Assembly (NCBI RefSeq): GCF_965215655.1
Contig: NZ_OZ244111.1
Location: 2,232,001-2,296,000 of the forward strand
Reading direction: 5' to 3'
DNA length: 64,000 nucleotides
From: Nioella sp965215655
GTDB taxonomy: Bacteria; Pseudomonadota; Alphaproteobacteria; Rhodobacterales; Rhodobacteraceae
Positions 34,369-42,385 of this stretch are shown one piece after another. The position numbers and the translations under genes were made by a program. The number at the start of each line of letters is the position of its first letter. Position 1 is the first letter of the stretch. The notes below the pieces were generated by a model, which worked only from the letters and a program-made list of their open reading frames with translations, was not told the origin of the DNA and searched no databases.

Positions 34369-34935
34369 ATGGAAGGTTTTACCATTTTTGACGGGGTCGT
34401 GGCCGGTGTGATCGTGATCTCCGCCATTCTCGCCTATTCCCGTGGCTTCGTGCGCGAGGCGCTGTCCATCGCGGGCTGGATCGTGGCGGCCATCGTGGCC
34501 TTCATGTTTGCCCCCCGCGCCAAGGAGCTGATGTTCGAGATCCCTTATCTGGGAGACTTCCTCAACGGCTCCTGCGAACTGGCGGTCATCGCGGCTTTTG
34601 CCGCCGTCTTCGCCATCGCGCTTGTGGTCATCTCTCTCTTCACTCCTTTCTTCTCCAGCGCCGTTCAACGATCCGCCATCGGCGGGCTGGATGCGGGGCT
34701 TGGCTTCCTCTTCGGGGTGCTGCGCGGGGTGCTTCTGGTTGTTGTGGCGCTCATCGCCTATGACCGCATCGTCGGGAACGAGCCGATTGCGGTGATTTCC
34801 GACAGCCGGTCGGCCGAAATCTTCCAGTCGATGCAGACCCGAGTCGAGGAACAGATCCCCTCGGACGCGCCCGGCTGGATCGTCAGCCGCTATGAGGAAC
34901 TGGTGAATAGCTGCGGCCCGGTGGACGGGAACTAA
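34369..34935 (+). CDS. cvpA: CvpA-family membrane protein
   Basis: The 188-residue protein has four N-terminal helices with the CvpA signature (FDGVVAGVIVISAILAYSRG, REALSIAGWIVAAIVAFMFA, GGLDAGLGFLFGVLRGVLLV) and a C-terminal soluble tail. CvpA genes usually sit directly before purF. Here an alpha/beta hydrolase gene on the other strand and a 63-residue protein gene separate them by 1.6 kb. Confidence 0.9.
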   Translation: MEGFTIFDGVVAGVIVISAILAYSRGFVREALSIAGWIVAAIVAFMFAPRAKELMFEIPYLGDFLNGSCELAVIAAFAAVFAIALVVISLFTPFFSSAVQRSAIGGLDAGLGFLFGVLRGVLLVVVALIAYDRIVGNEPIAVISDSRSAEIFQSMQTRVEEQIPSDAPGWIVSRYEELVNSCGPVDGN

Positions 34936-34938
34936 GCC

Positions 34939-36117
34939 CTAATCGGCGGCGGACAGGAACGCCTGCGCCGCCTGCAGGGCTTCGCGCCAGTTCGGATCGC
35001 TCGGCACCATGACGTGGTTCGGGCTGTCCACCATGTGAAATTCGGCATTCGGCAATTGCGCCGCCAGGTCCTGGCTTTCGGTTACCGGATGCACGGCATC
35101 CCGGTCTGCATGAAGCAGCAGCACGGGGGCGGTGACCTTGTCCAGAACATCGGACACATCGAACTCTGCAATCAGGGACCGCAATTGTGCGGCTGTGTCC
35201 GGTGTGGCCGAGATTTGCTTCATCTCGACAAAGCTCGCCAACTCCTCGGGCGTGGCCGTGGGCATGTAGACGGTGGAAAAGGCCTGCATCAGCGGGCTGC
35301 CGACCTTGCCCCATCCGCTGCGGATCATCTCGGTCATTGCCTTGCCGACAGACGCATCCGCGCGGTGTTGCGACCCGCGACTAAAGCCACCGATTAGCAC
35401 CATACGGCTGACCCGATCAGGGTGGGCTGCCGCGAAAGCAAGAGCAACGGGTGCGCTTTGCGACGCTGCGAAAATGGCAAACCGATCCAGACTGGCCGCG
35501 TCAGCGACCGCCGTCAGGTCGGCGACGAAATCTTCCAGCGTCCCGCCGCGAAGGGTCCGGTCAGTCAGCCCCGTCCCCCGTGGATCATAGCGCACCAGCC
35601 GGTGATGCGCGCTCAGTTGATCCAGCAGAGGCCGCCAGACCGGGCTTTTCCAGTCATGTTCCAGATGCGACAGCCAATGGCTGCCCCGCATCAGCGGCGG
35701 TCCTTCGCCGGATTGGGCGAAAGCCAGCCGGGTACCGTCGCGGCTGGTCGTGTAGCGGATCACTTGATTGATCTTGCGGGTGGGTTGCGGGGTGTGCGGC
35801 GCATCGGCCACCGCATCCACAGGCACCGCCATCTGAACACCGCGCCGCGGGATCGTCCGGATCACCTCTTGCGCCGCACCGCTGTCGCCAACCGCCTTGC
35901 GCGCGGCATTGATCCGCGCGGCCAGTGTGGAATCCGAGACAATGCGTCCCTTCCAGACCTCGGCGATCATGTCGTCCTGCGAGACCAGCGCCGGGGCCAT
36001 GCGCGCCAGCAGCACCAGCAGGTCAAAGACCTGTGGTTCTATATGAACCTCCTGCCCATTCCGCGTGAGCAGGTGGGCACGGGCATCAAGCTGGCAATCC
36101 GCAAACTGGTAGATCAT
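34939..36117 (-). CDS. winged-helix/alpha-beta hydrolase fusion protein
   Basis: The 392-residue protein fuses a CadC/OmpR-type winged helix (residues about 1-100: LTRNGQEVHIEPQVFDLLVL, DDMIAEVWKGRIVSDSTLAA, RTIPRRGVQMAV) to an alpha/beta hydrolase (about 118-392). The nucleophile elbow is A-A-S219-Q-S instead of G-x-S-x-G. The acid and base are probably in LLLHADRDAVHPV and DSPNHVMVP. It may be a regulator using a hydrolase fold as a ligand sensor, or an enzyme that binds DNA; no transmembrane segment is seen. An upstream TTG (36186) lacks support, and the ATG at 36117 gives the usual MIYQF-type start. It ends only 3 bp from the cvpA stop, so the genes are convergent. Confidence 0.8.
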   Translation of the reverse strand: MIYQFADCQLDARAHLLTRNGQEVHIEPQVFDLLVLLARMAPALVSQDDMIAEVWKGRIVSDSTLAARINAARKAVGDSGAAQEVIRTIPRRGVQMAVPVDAVADAPHTPQPTRKINQVIRYTTSRDGTRLAFAQSGEGPPLMRGSHWLSHLEHDWKSPVWRPLLDQLSAHHRLVRYDPRGTGLTDRTLRGGTLEDFVADLTAVADAASLDRFAIFAASQSAPVALAFAAAHPDRVSRMVLIGGFSRGSQHRADASVGKAMTEMIRSGWGKVGSPLMQAFSTVYMPTATPEELASFVEMKQISATPDTAAQLRSLIAEFDVSDVLDKVTAPVLLLHADRDAVHPVTESQDLAAQLPNAEFHMVDSPNHVMVPSDPNWREALQAAQAFLSAAD

Positions 36118-36273
36118 GGCCCATGATTGCGCAGGTTGCGAAGCTTTCTCAAGGAAAACAGCCGCGTCACAAGACAAATCGGACAAATCTCAAGGCGATC
36201 TAAAGACCGTCTTCAAGCGTGGCTTCGGCAGTAGTGGCACTCTGGTTCCCATCAGATGCAAAGGAGACCTGCC

Positions 36274-36465
36274 ATGACCGACACGATCAAAACCCGCCCC
36301 GATGGTTCCATCGACACCGGCTTTTACATGGCCCGTGGCCGCCAGATGCGCAGCCAGCAGGCCGCCGACATGGCCCGCACCGGCAGCCGCAAGACCCTGT
36401 CCCTTGTGCCGGTTCTGGCCATCTTCGGGCTCGCCGTTCTGGTGATCGTGCCAGGCCTGCTTTGA
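36274..36465 (+). CDS. small single-pass membrane protein
   Basis: The 63-residue protein has a polar, basic N-terminus (MTDTIKTRPDGSIDTGFYMA, then RGRQMRSQQAADMARTGSRK) and a C-terminal helix TLSLVPVLAIFGLAVLVIVP. It resembles small tail-anchored DUF-type proteins in Rhodobacterales, but I do not recognise the family. A strong AAGGAGA ribosome site precedes the ATG at 36274, which supports it as real. It is divergent from the hydrolase gene and 119 bp upstream of purF. Confidence 0.7.
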   Translation: MTDTIKTRPDGSIDTGFYMARGRQMRSQQAADMARTGSRKTLSLVPVLAIFGLAVLVIVPGLL

Positions 36466-36584
36466 TCTGCCGGTCGAAGGAAACACATATCGGAAATCGC
36501 GCATTCACATATCTGTCACAGGTGACTTTACCTGCCCGGGGGGCTATACGGACGCGGAATCACCGGACGCGGAGCCATCCCCCC

Positions 36585-38060
36585 ATGCGTGACCTCGACA
36601 AGCCCTTCCTGAGCCACCCGTTTGATGACGACAAGCTCAAGGAGGAGTGCGGTGTCTTCGGCGTCATCGGCGTTGCCGACGCGGCGAATTTCGTGGCCCT
36701 TGGCCTGCATGCCCTGCAACATCGGGGACAAGAGGCAGGCGGCATCGTCGCCCACGACCCCGAGCAAGGGTTCAACTCGGCCCGCCGCTTTGGCTATGTG
36801 CGCGACAATTTCACCTCTGAAGATGTAATGAAAACCGTGCCCGGCCCGCTGGCCATCGGCCATGTGCGCTATTCCACCGCCGGATCGAAGGGCAACACCG
36901 CCATCCGCGACGTGCAACCCTTCTTTGGCGAGTTCGCCATGGGCGGCGCGGCGATTGCCCATAACGGCAATATCGTGAATGCTGAGGAACTGCGCCGTGA
37001 ACTGATTGGCCGCGGCTCGATCTTCCAAAGCTCCTCTGACAGCGAATGCATCATCCACCTGATGGCGCGCAGCTATCAGAAAACCATTCCCGAACGGATG
37101 AAAGACGCCCTGCGCCGCGTTGAAGGTGCGTTTTCAGTCGTCGCCATGACCCGCACCAAGCTGATCGGTGTGCGCGATCCGCTTGGCGTACGCCCTCTGG
37201 TTCTGGGCAAGGTGGGTGACGGATGGGCGCTGAGTTCGGAAACCTGCGCGCTTGACATCATCGGCGCGGAATTCGTGCGAGAGATCGAGCCGGGCGAAAT
37301 GGTGGTGATCACCGACAAGGGGTTGGAAAGCTTCCACCCCTTCGAAGAACGCGCCTCACGCCCCTGCATCTTCGAACATGTCTATTTCTCGCGCCCCGAC
37401 AGCATTCTGGGAGGGCGCTCCGTTTACGAGACCCGCGAAGCCATCGGCCGCGAACTGGCCAAGGAAGCCCCGGTCGAGGCCGATCTGGTCTGCCCGGTGC
37501 CCGACAGCGGCACGCCAGCCGCCATCGGCTTTTCCCTGCAATCGGGCATTCCCTACGCCATGGGGATCATCCGCAACCAGTATATGGGCCGGACCTTCAT
37601 CGAGCCAACCGAGCAGATCCGCAACATGGGCGTGCGGCTGAAGCTGAACGTCAACCGGGCGCTCATTCAGGGCAAACGGGTGATCCTTGTCGATGACAGC
37701 GTCGTGCGTGGCACCACCAGCCGCAAGATCAAGGAAATGATCCTCGATGCCGGCGCGGCAGAGGTGCATTTCCGCATCGCCTCGCCCCCGACTGCCTGGC
37801 CCTGCTTCTACGGCGTCGACACCCCGCAACGGGAAAAGCTTCTGGCCGCCACCATGAGCGAAGAGGAAATGCGCCAGCACCTGCAGGTGGACAGCCTCAA
37901 GTTCATCTCGCTTGACGGGCTCTATCGCGCGGTTGGCGAGGCCGAAGGCCGCAACCCCGCCTGCCCGCAATATTGCGACGCCTGTTTCTCTGGCGATTAC
38001 CCGGTGAAGCCAACGGATGTGGTGAATGCGGGCAAGCTTGCGCTTAAGGAAGATGCCTGA
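36585..38060 (+). CDS. purF: amidophosphoribosyltransferase
   Basis: The 491-residue protein is the Bacillus-type enzyme. A short propeptide precedes the catalytic Cys22 (KLKEEC22GVFGVIG). The glutaminase part has HRGQEAGGIV and VRYSTAGSKGNTA, and the PRTase part has the PRPP loop VILVDDSVVRGTTSRKI. Cysteines at RPCIFEHVYF, TAWPCFYGVD and YCDACF match the 4Fe-4S ligands of that type. It commits PRPP to purine synthesis. The stop overlaps the start of the DUF1284 gene. Confidence 0.97.
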   Translation: MRDLDKPFLSHPFDDDKLKEECGVFGVIGVADAANFVALGLHALQHRGQEAGGIVAHDPEQGFNSARRFGYVRDNFTSEDVMKTVPGPLAIGHVRYSTAGSKGNTAIRDVQPFFGEFAMGGAAIAHNGNIVNAEELRRELIGRGSIFQSSSDSECIIHLMARSYQKTIPERMKDALRRVEGAFSVVAMTRTKLIGVRDPLGVRPLVLGKVGDGWALSSETCALDIIGAEFVREIEPGEMVVITDKGLESFHPFEERASRPCIFEHVYFSRPDSILGGRSVYETREAIGRELAKEAPVEADLVCPVPDSGTPAAIGFSLQSGIPYAMGIIRNQYMGRTFIEPTEQIRNMGVRLKLNVNRALIQGKRVILVDDSVVRGTTSRKIKEMILDAGAAEVHFRIASPPTAWPCFYGVDTPQREKLLAATMSEEEMRQHLQVDSLKFISLDGLYRAVGEAEGRNPACPQYCDACFSGDYPVKPTDVVNAGKLALKEDA

Positions 38061-38475
38061 CCCGCTCCGCTTTCGTCCGCATCACTTTCTCTGCGCCCTC
38101 GGCTACCAGGGCAAGGGCTATTCGGATGCGTTCACCGCAAACATGACCGCCATCGTGGTGGATCGCCTGCGCGCGCCCGGCGGTGATGAGGTGCTGATCG
38201 AAACAACCGGCGCGACCGACGATATCTGCACCCCCTGCCCCAAGCGGCGCGGGCGGCTTTGCACCAATCAAGCCGCGATTGCCACTTTGGACCGCGCCCA
38301 TGCCGCCGCGTTGAAACTGAAACCCCGCGAAAGGCTCACCTGGGGGCAGGCGCAGCAACGTATCCTCGACAATGTTCCACCGGGCAGCCTGAAGACCCTT
38401 TGCGCGGGGTGTCAGTGGCTGGAGCTTGGTCTATGCGAAACCGCCCTTCAGGATCTGCACGACGGCAAGGCCTGA
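38053..38475 (+). CDS. DUF1284 domain-containing protein
   Basis: The 140-residue protein opens with the DUF1284 signature RFRPHHFLCALGYQGKGYSD. It has paired cysteines (DDICTPCPKRRGRLC and LKTLCAGCQWLELGLC) that probably bind a metal or Fe-S cluster. The ATG at 38053 overlaps the purF stop by 8 bp, so it is coupled to purF. The biochemical role is unknown. Confidence 0.85.
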   Translation: MPDPLRFRPHHFLCALGYQGKGYSDAFTANMTAIVVDRLRAPGGDEVLIETTGATDDICTPCPKRRGRLCTNQAAIATLDRAHAAALKLKPRERLTWGQAQQRILDNVPPGSLKTLCAGCQWLELGLCETALQDLHDGKA

Positions 38476-38484
38476 CGCCCTCCC

Positions 38485-38559
38485 GCGAGTCGGGGCCGGG
38501 TCAAGGGTCGCGCCAGCGACGGCCGAAGGCCGCTTGCCCTTGACGCGGGCGCGACTCGC
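38485..38559. repeat. nested inverted repeats forming a potential 75-nt cruciform
   Basis: Three nested pairs share one axis: outer GCGAGTCG/CGACTCGC (38485-38492, 38552-38559), middle GTCAAGGG/CCCTTGAC (38500-38507, 38537-38544) and inner CGGCC-GAA-GGCCG (38520-38532). It starts 10 bp after the DUF1284 stop in the 337-bp convergent gap before bioY, which otherwise holds dispersed element copy C. Confidence 0.75.
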
Positions 38560-38678
38560 TCAAAGCCTCGAACAGGTCCTGTGACGGGACAGTTCCCGGC
38601 AACAGGACCTCTCAGTAGACAGGCCCCGAACTTTCAACCATTACCCCACCCGTTCGTTCCCACAGACCCCACAAATAT

Positions 38679-38760
38679 TCCGTGGCAACGCGGCCCGACG
38701 ACGGCCCCGAAGGGGCCCGAGGAGGGCCGCTCCCCCGGTCGACGCCGCAGGCGGCGAAAC
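38679..38760 (-). repeat. dispersed hairpin element, copy C (downstream of bioY)
   Basis: On the minus strand it starts GTTTCGCCGCCTGCGGCG 53 bp after the bioY stop and ends GGGCCGCGTTGCCACGGA. Internal hairpins are CGCCG/CGGCG and GGGCCCC/GGGGCC. Confidence 0.8.
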
Positions 38761-38812
38761 GAAAACGCCGCCCCGAAGGGCGGCGCTTCCAATCTCATGA
38801 ACCGGATAAGCC

Positions 38813-39406
38813 TCAGCGCGTCAGCGCCTTCCAGCCGCCGGCAACCAGAAGGGCCGCGATCACGGCCTTGACGGCATCGCCCAGAAGGAAGGGCGCCACG
38901 AACCAGGTCCAGTAGAAGCCTGCGTCCTGTGCGACCCACCCGGCCTCGAACCCGAAACCACCGGCAACCAGCGCCGGCCAGGCAAGGCCGGGAATGTAGA
39001 GCGCCGCAGAGATCAGCAGCGCCGTCAGCGCGGTTCCGACCACGCCGCGCGCCAGACCACGCTCGGCGGCAAAACCTGCGGCCCAAGCCATGGCGACGAA
39101 GCCCAGAAGGAAGCCTGCGGTCGGACCCGCGAAAGCCAGCCCGTTCATGCCGTTGGCAAAGACCGGTAGCCCCATGGCCCCTTCGGTCAGGTAAGCCACC
39201 AGCGTCAGCGCCCCAAGGCGCGCGCCATAGGCGAAGCCCACTATCAGGATGGCGAGTGTCTGCAGGGTCATCGGAACCGGCAGCATCGGAACGGAAATCT
39301 GGGCAGCAACTGCAATGAAGGCCGATCCGGCCAGTACCAGCATCGCCTTGCGGGCGGTGCTTCCAGTGCCGATCACGGCCTGGCTCAGGGTCATTTCGCG
39401 GCTCAT
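38813..39406 (-). CDS. bioY: biotin transporter BioY (ECF S-component)
   Basis: The 197-residue membrane protein has the BioY segments VPMLPVPMTLQTLAILIVGF, TEGAMGLPVFANGMNGLAFA and GPTAGFLLGFVAMAWAAGF, which form the biotin-binding part. BioY works alone at low affinity or with an ECF energising module; no bioMN genes are adjacent. No biotin-repressor (BioR) box was recognised upstream. Confidence 0.95.
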   Translation of the reverse strand: MSREMTLSQAVIGTGSTARKAMLVLAGSAFIAVAAQISVPMLPVPMTLQTLAILIVGFAYGARLGALTLVAYLTEGAMGLPVFANGMNGLAFAGPTAGFLLGFVAMAWAAGFAAERGLARGVVGTALTALLISAALYIPGLAWPALVAGGFGFEAGWVAQDAGFYWTWFVAPFLLGDAVKAVIAALLVAGGWKALTR

Positions 39407-39530
39407 GCGCGTCTCCTTTTGAAAGCAAGTTCCCCTTTGGCCCGTTTGTCTCTGCCCCCCGATGCAAAGTCAAGCAGCTAAGGGCCGCGCCCCCTTGCCA
39501 AGCCCTGGATTTCCCGCCATCACGCGGGCC

Positions 39531-40199
39531 ATGGAACACAAACCTCTCGACGGCCGGATCGCTCTTGTCACCGGCGCTTCGCGCGGCCTTGGCGCCGCCT
39601 GTGCAGAATGGCTCGCCGCGCGCGGGGCCCATGTGGTGGCCGTGGCGCGGACCACCGGCGGGCTGGAAGAGCTCGATGACCGCATTCAGGCAAAGGGCGG
39701 CAGCACCACGCTCGCGCCCATGGATATCACGACCGAGGCTGCGATGGCTCATCTCTGCCGCTCGATCCATGACCGGTGGGGCAAGGCCGATATCTGGGTG
39801 CATGCGGCGATTCACGCCACCGCGCTGACCCCCGCCGCGCAGATCCGCGAAAAGGATCTCGACGCCAACATCGCCACCAATATCCGCGCCACCGCGCGGC
39901 TGATTGCGATGGTGGAGCCGCTCATTGAACCCTCCGACATCGCCACGGCGGTGTTCTTCGATGATGACGGTGAGGCCATGTATGGCGGGGCCTATGCCAT
40001 GTCCAAGGCGGCGCAGCGGGCGCTTGTCACCCGCTGGCAGGCCGAAAGCGCCAAGCATGGCCCCCGCGTTGCGCTGTTGCAGCCCAATCCGATGCCAACA
40101 GCCGTGCGCGCCCGCTTCCATCCCGGTGAGGATCGGGATGCTCTGGCAAACCCCAGGGACGAGGCCGCTCGCCTTCTCGCGCCTTTGTTCGAGGCCTGA
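39531..40199 (+). CDS. short-chain dehydrogenase/reductase
   Basis: The 222-residue SDR has the cofactor motif VTGASRGLGAACAEWLA, the DIT segment and the active-site YAMSK. The basic or acidic residue after the second strand (VVAVARTTGG, Arg) favours NADP. The catalytic Ser is not obvious before YAMSK (VFFDDDGEAMYGG). The usual NNA motif is replaced by WVHAAIHA, so activity may differ from classical SDRs. The ATG at 39531 gives the expected N-terminus. The substrate is unknown. Confidence 0.85.
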   Translation: MEHKPLDGRIALVTGASRGLGAACAEWLAARGAHVVAVARTTGGLEELDDRIQAKGGSTTLAPMDITTEAAMAHLCRSIHDRWGKADIWVHAAIHATALTPAAQIREKDLDANIATNIRATARLIAMVEPLIEPSDIATAVFFDDDGEAMYGGAYAMSKAAQRALVTRWQAESAKHGPRVALLQPNPMPTAVRARFHPGEDRDALANPRDEAARLLAPLFEA

Positions 40200-40235
40200 T
40201 GTGACCCGCGCGCGCCTTTTCCAACGGGCGCACGC

Positions 40236-41447
40236 ATGAGCCTTCTGCGCCCTGCCCTGACGCCACCGCGGTTCTGGACGTTGGTCGGCCTGACGGCGCT
40301 GGCGCCGCTGACGCTCAACATGATCCTGCCCTCGCTGCCTGCCATCGCGGACGAGCTCGGGGTCAGCTATGCCACCGCAAACCTGGCGCTGGCGGGATAT
40401 CTGGGGCTGACCGCGCTCATCCAGATCATCGCAGGCCCCCTGTCGGACCGGTTCGGCCGCCGCCCCGTGGTTCTGGTGGCGCTGGCGGTGTTCACGCTCG
40501 CCTCGGCCCTGTGCTACCTGGCGACCAGCTTTCCGCTGTTCCTTGCTGCGCGACTGATGCAAGGCGCAATCATCTCCTGCTTTGCCATGACGCTCGCCAT
40601 CACCCGCGACACCCACGCCCGAGAGGAGGCTGCAGCGCGGATCGGGCTTCTGTCGATGTCGATGGCCATCGCGCCGATGCTGGGGCCGATGGTGGGCGGG
40701 GTGATCGAAGCGGCGTTTGGCTGGCGGGCAATCTTTCTGGGATACGGGCTGGCGGGGGCGGGTCTGCTGGCGATCTGCTGGCACGATCTGGGGGAAACCG
40801 CCGCCCGCGACGGTGGCGGGTTCCGCGCCATGGCCGACGCCTTCCGCCGATTGCTCCGCCTGCCCCGGTTCTGGGGCTATGCCATCACGATGATGTTTTC
40901 CACCGGCACCTTCTTCATCTTCCTCGCGGGGGCGCCGCTGGTGGCCGGGCAGGTCTTTGGCCTGACCCCGGCCATGGTGGGCATCGCCATGGGGTCGATC
41001 ACGCTCGGGTTTCTGATGGGCAGCTTCCTGTCGTCGCGCCTGTCGGTCCGGGCTGGTGTCACGCGGATGATGCTGGCGGGCCGCATCGTGGCGACCATCG
41101 GGGTCGCGGCGGGGTTGGTGCTGACCCTCGCCCTCGGCCCCGCGCTGCCGGTTGTCTTCGTGGCGACGCTGTTCGTGGGCATCGGCAACGGGGTGACCAT
41201 GCCCAACAGTCACGCGGGCGCGATGTCCGTGGCCCCGGAACTGGCGGGCAGCATTGCCGGGATCACCGGGTCGCTGACCGTTGCCGCAGGCGGCGCGTTG
41301 AGCTGGCTTTCGGGCGCTCTCATGACCCCTGCCCATGCGACCGAGATCTGGCTGGCGATCCTGCTGGCGGCCTGTCTGATCGGGCTCGGCGCTGCAAGCT
41401 GGCTTGGGCAGGCAGAGAAAAAGGCGGCCCGGGTGGGAGCCGCCTGA
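40236..41447 (+). CDS. Bcr/CflA-family multidrug efflux MFS transporter
   Basis: The 403-residue protein has about 12 helices and the drug-H+ antiporter motifs: ALAPLTLNMILPSLPAIADE in helix 1, GPLSDRFGRRPVVLVALAVF (motif A) and AIAPMLGPMVGGVIEAAFGW (motif C). This pattern fits Bcr/CflA exporters. The exported compound is unknown. It starts 36 bp after the SDR gene and is probably co-transcribed with it. Confidence 0.9.
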   Translation: MSLLRPALTPPRFWTLVGLTALAPLTLNMILPSLPAIADELGVSYATANLALAGYLGLTALIQIIAGPLSDRFGRRPVVLVALAVFTLASALCYLATSFPLFLAARLMQGAIISCFAMTLAITRDTHAREEAAARIGLLSMSMAIAPMLGPMVGGVIEAAFGWRAIFLGYGLAGAGLLAICWHDLGETAARDGGGFRAMADAFRRLLRLPRFWGYAITMMFSTGTFFIFLAGAPLVAGQVFGLTPAMVGIAMGSITLGFLMGSFLSSRLSVRAGVTRMMLAGRIVATIGVAAGLVLTLALGPALPVVFVATLFVGIGNGVTMPNSHAGAMSVAPELAGSIAGITGSLTVAAGGALSWLSGALMTPAHATEIWLAILLAACLIGLGAASWLGQAEKKAARVGAA

Positions 41448-41469
41448 CACGAGACATACTCTTGGGTCT

Positions 41470-41802
41470 TCAGCTTCCGGGCACACGGTAACTGCCTGAA
41501 ATGGCGCTCGCCTTCTCGGCGACCTTCGCGAACTCACCAGAACTCCAGGCCCGCACGGTTTTCAGATTCGATACTGATCCAGAGGCCCCCGCAACCATCA
41601 CCCCGGCAAGAAAATCCTCCGCTGCGTCCGCCTCGGCCACCAGCATGAAGTCGCTGTCACCGGTGGTGATGTAGTAATGCAGCAGCTTGCCACCGGCCGC
41701 ATCAACGATGGCGCCAACGGCTGCGGTTCGGTCTTCCGGCTTGGACATCAGCCCCCGGACCGCGTCGAGCGTCAGGCGCCCTGTCAGAATGAACGTCGCC
41801 AT
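41470..41802 (-). CDS. GYD domain-containing protein
   Basis: The 110-residue protein fits the GYD family in length and shape (ATFILTGRLTLDAVRGLMSK, GGKLLHYYITTGDSDFMLVA), with YITTGDSDF in place of the naming Gly-Tyr-Asp motif. It forms a ferredoxin-like fold of unknown function. It is convergent with the MFS gene. Confidence 0.85.
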   Translation of the reverse strand: MATFILTGRLTLDAVRGLMSKPEDRTAAVGAIVDAAGGKLLHYYITTGDSDFMLVAEADAAEDFLAGVMVAGASGSVSNLKTVRAWSSGEFAKVAEKASAISGSYRVPGS

Positions 41803-41887
41803 GGAATTCCCCTTTTGATTGAAGGAACCACCAATACCATAACCGATTATGCACCCCTAATCGGGACCACATAGGGTGCCAGATCGC

Positions 41888-41913
41888 AAAACGGCCCCCG
41901 CATAGGGGACCGT
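41888..41913 (-). terminator. terminator of the zapA operon
   Basis: On the minus strand ACGGTCCCC pairs with GGGGGCCGT and is followed by TTTTG. It is 26 bp after the zapA stop. Confidence 0.75.
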
Positions 41914-41938
41914 CTGCAATTCATACGGGCTGTCCGGG

Positions 41939-42385
41939 TCAGTCGTCCTGCGCTGCCTCGCCCTCTTCCAGCTCCAGCGCCAGCGCTTCGGCGCGGGCGG
42001 CAATCTCGGCGAGGCTGTCGGAGACGTCGGCGGGGATCACCGGCACCGAGACCTGTTCGGGATCAGGCGGCGGGGCCGCTTCCAGTGCGGCGATGCGGCG
42101 GGCGCGTTCGGCCAGCCGTTCCTCTGCATCGGCCAGGGCCCGGTCGCGGGCGCGCAAGGTGTCCTCGGCCCTTTGCAGGTCTTCCTCCAGCCCCGCGGTC
42201 TTGTCAGCCAGCATCAGCCCGGCCATCAAAAGCATTCGTTCCGATGGCATCCGGCCAATCTGGCCAAGCACCACGCTTGCCTCGGTGTCGAGCATCTGGG
42301 CGGCGGCGCGCAGGAACGGCTCTTCGCCTTCCTGACAGGCCACGGTGAAATCCCGGCTTCCGATCTGGATCACGATCTCAGGCAT
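41939..42385 (-). CDS. zapA: cell division protein ZapA
   Basis: The 148-residue protein has the ZapA globular head (PEIVIQIGSRDFTVACQEGE, EEPFLRAAAQMLDTEA, RMLLMAGLMLADKTAGLEED) followed by a long coiled coil and an acidic tail. ZapA tetramers bundle FtsZ filaments. The ATG at 42385 is preceded by GGGAGG 8 bases upstream. The next upstream GTG was rejected for lack of similarity. It overlaps the upstream coiled-coil gene by 8 bp. Confidence 0.9.
   Translation of the reverse strand: MPEIVIQIGSRDFTVACQEGEEPFLRAAAQMLDTEASVVLGQIGRMPSERMLLMAGLMLADKTAGLEEDLQRAEDTLRARDRALADAEERLAERARRIAALEAAPPPDPEQVSVPVIPADVSDSLAEIAARAEALALELEEGEAAQDD

Noticed and set aside
38634..41537. 967-codon open frame on the minus strand
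   Set aside because: It crosses bioY, the SDR gene and the MFS gene in other frames. Composition is typical of a GC-rich shadow and no family is recognised, whereas the genes it overlaps are all well matched.
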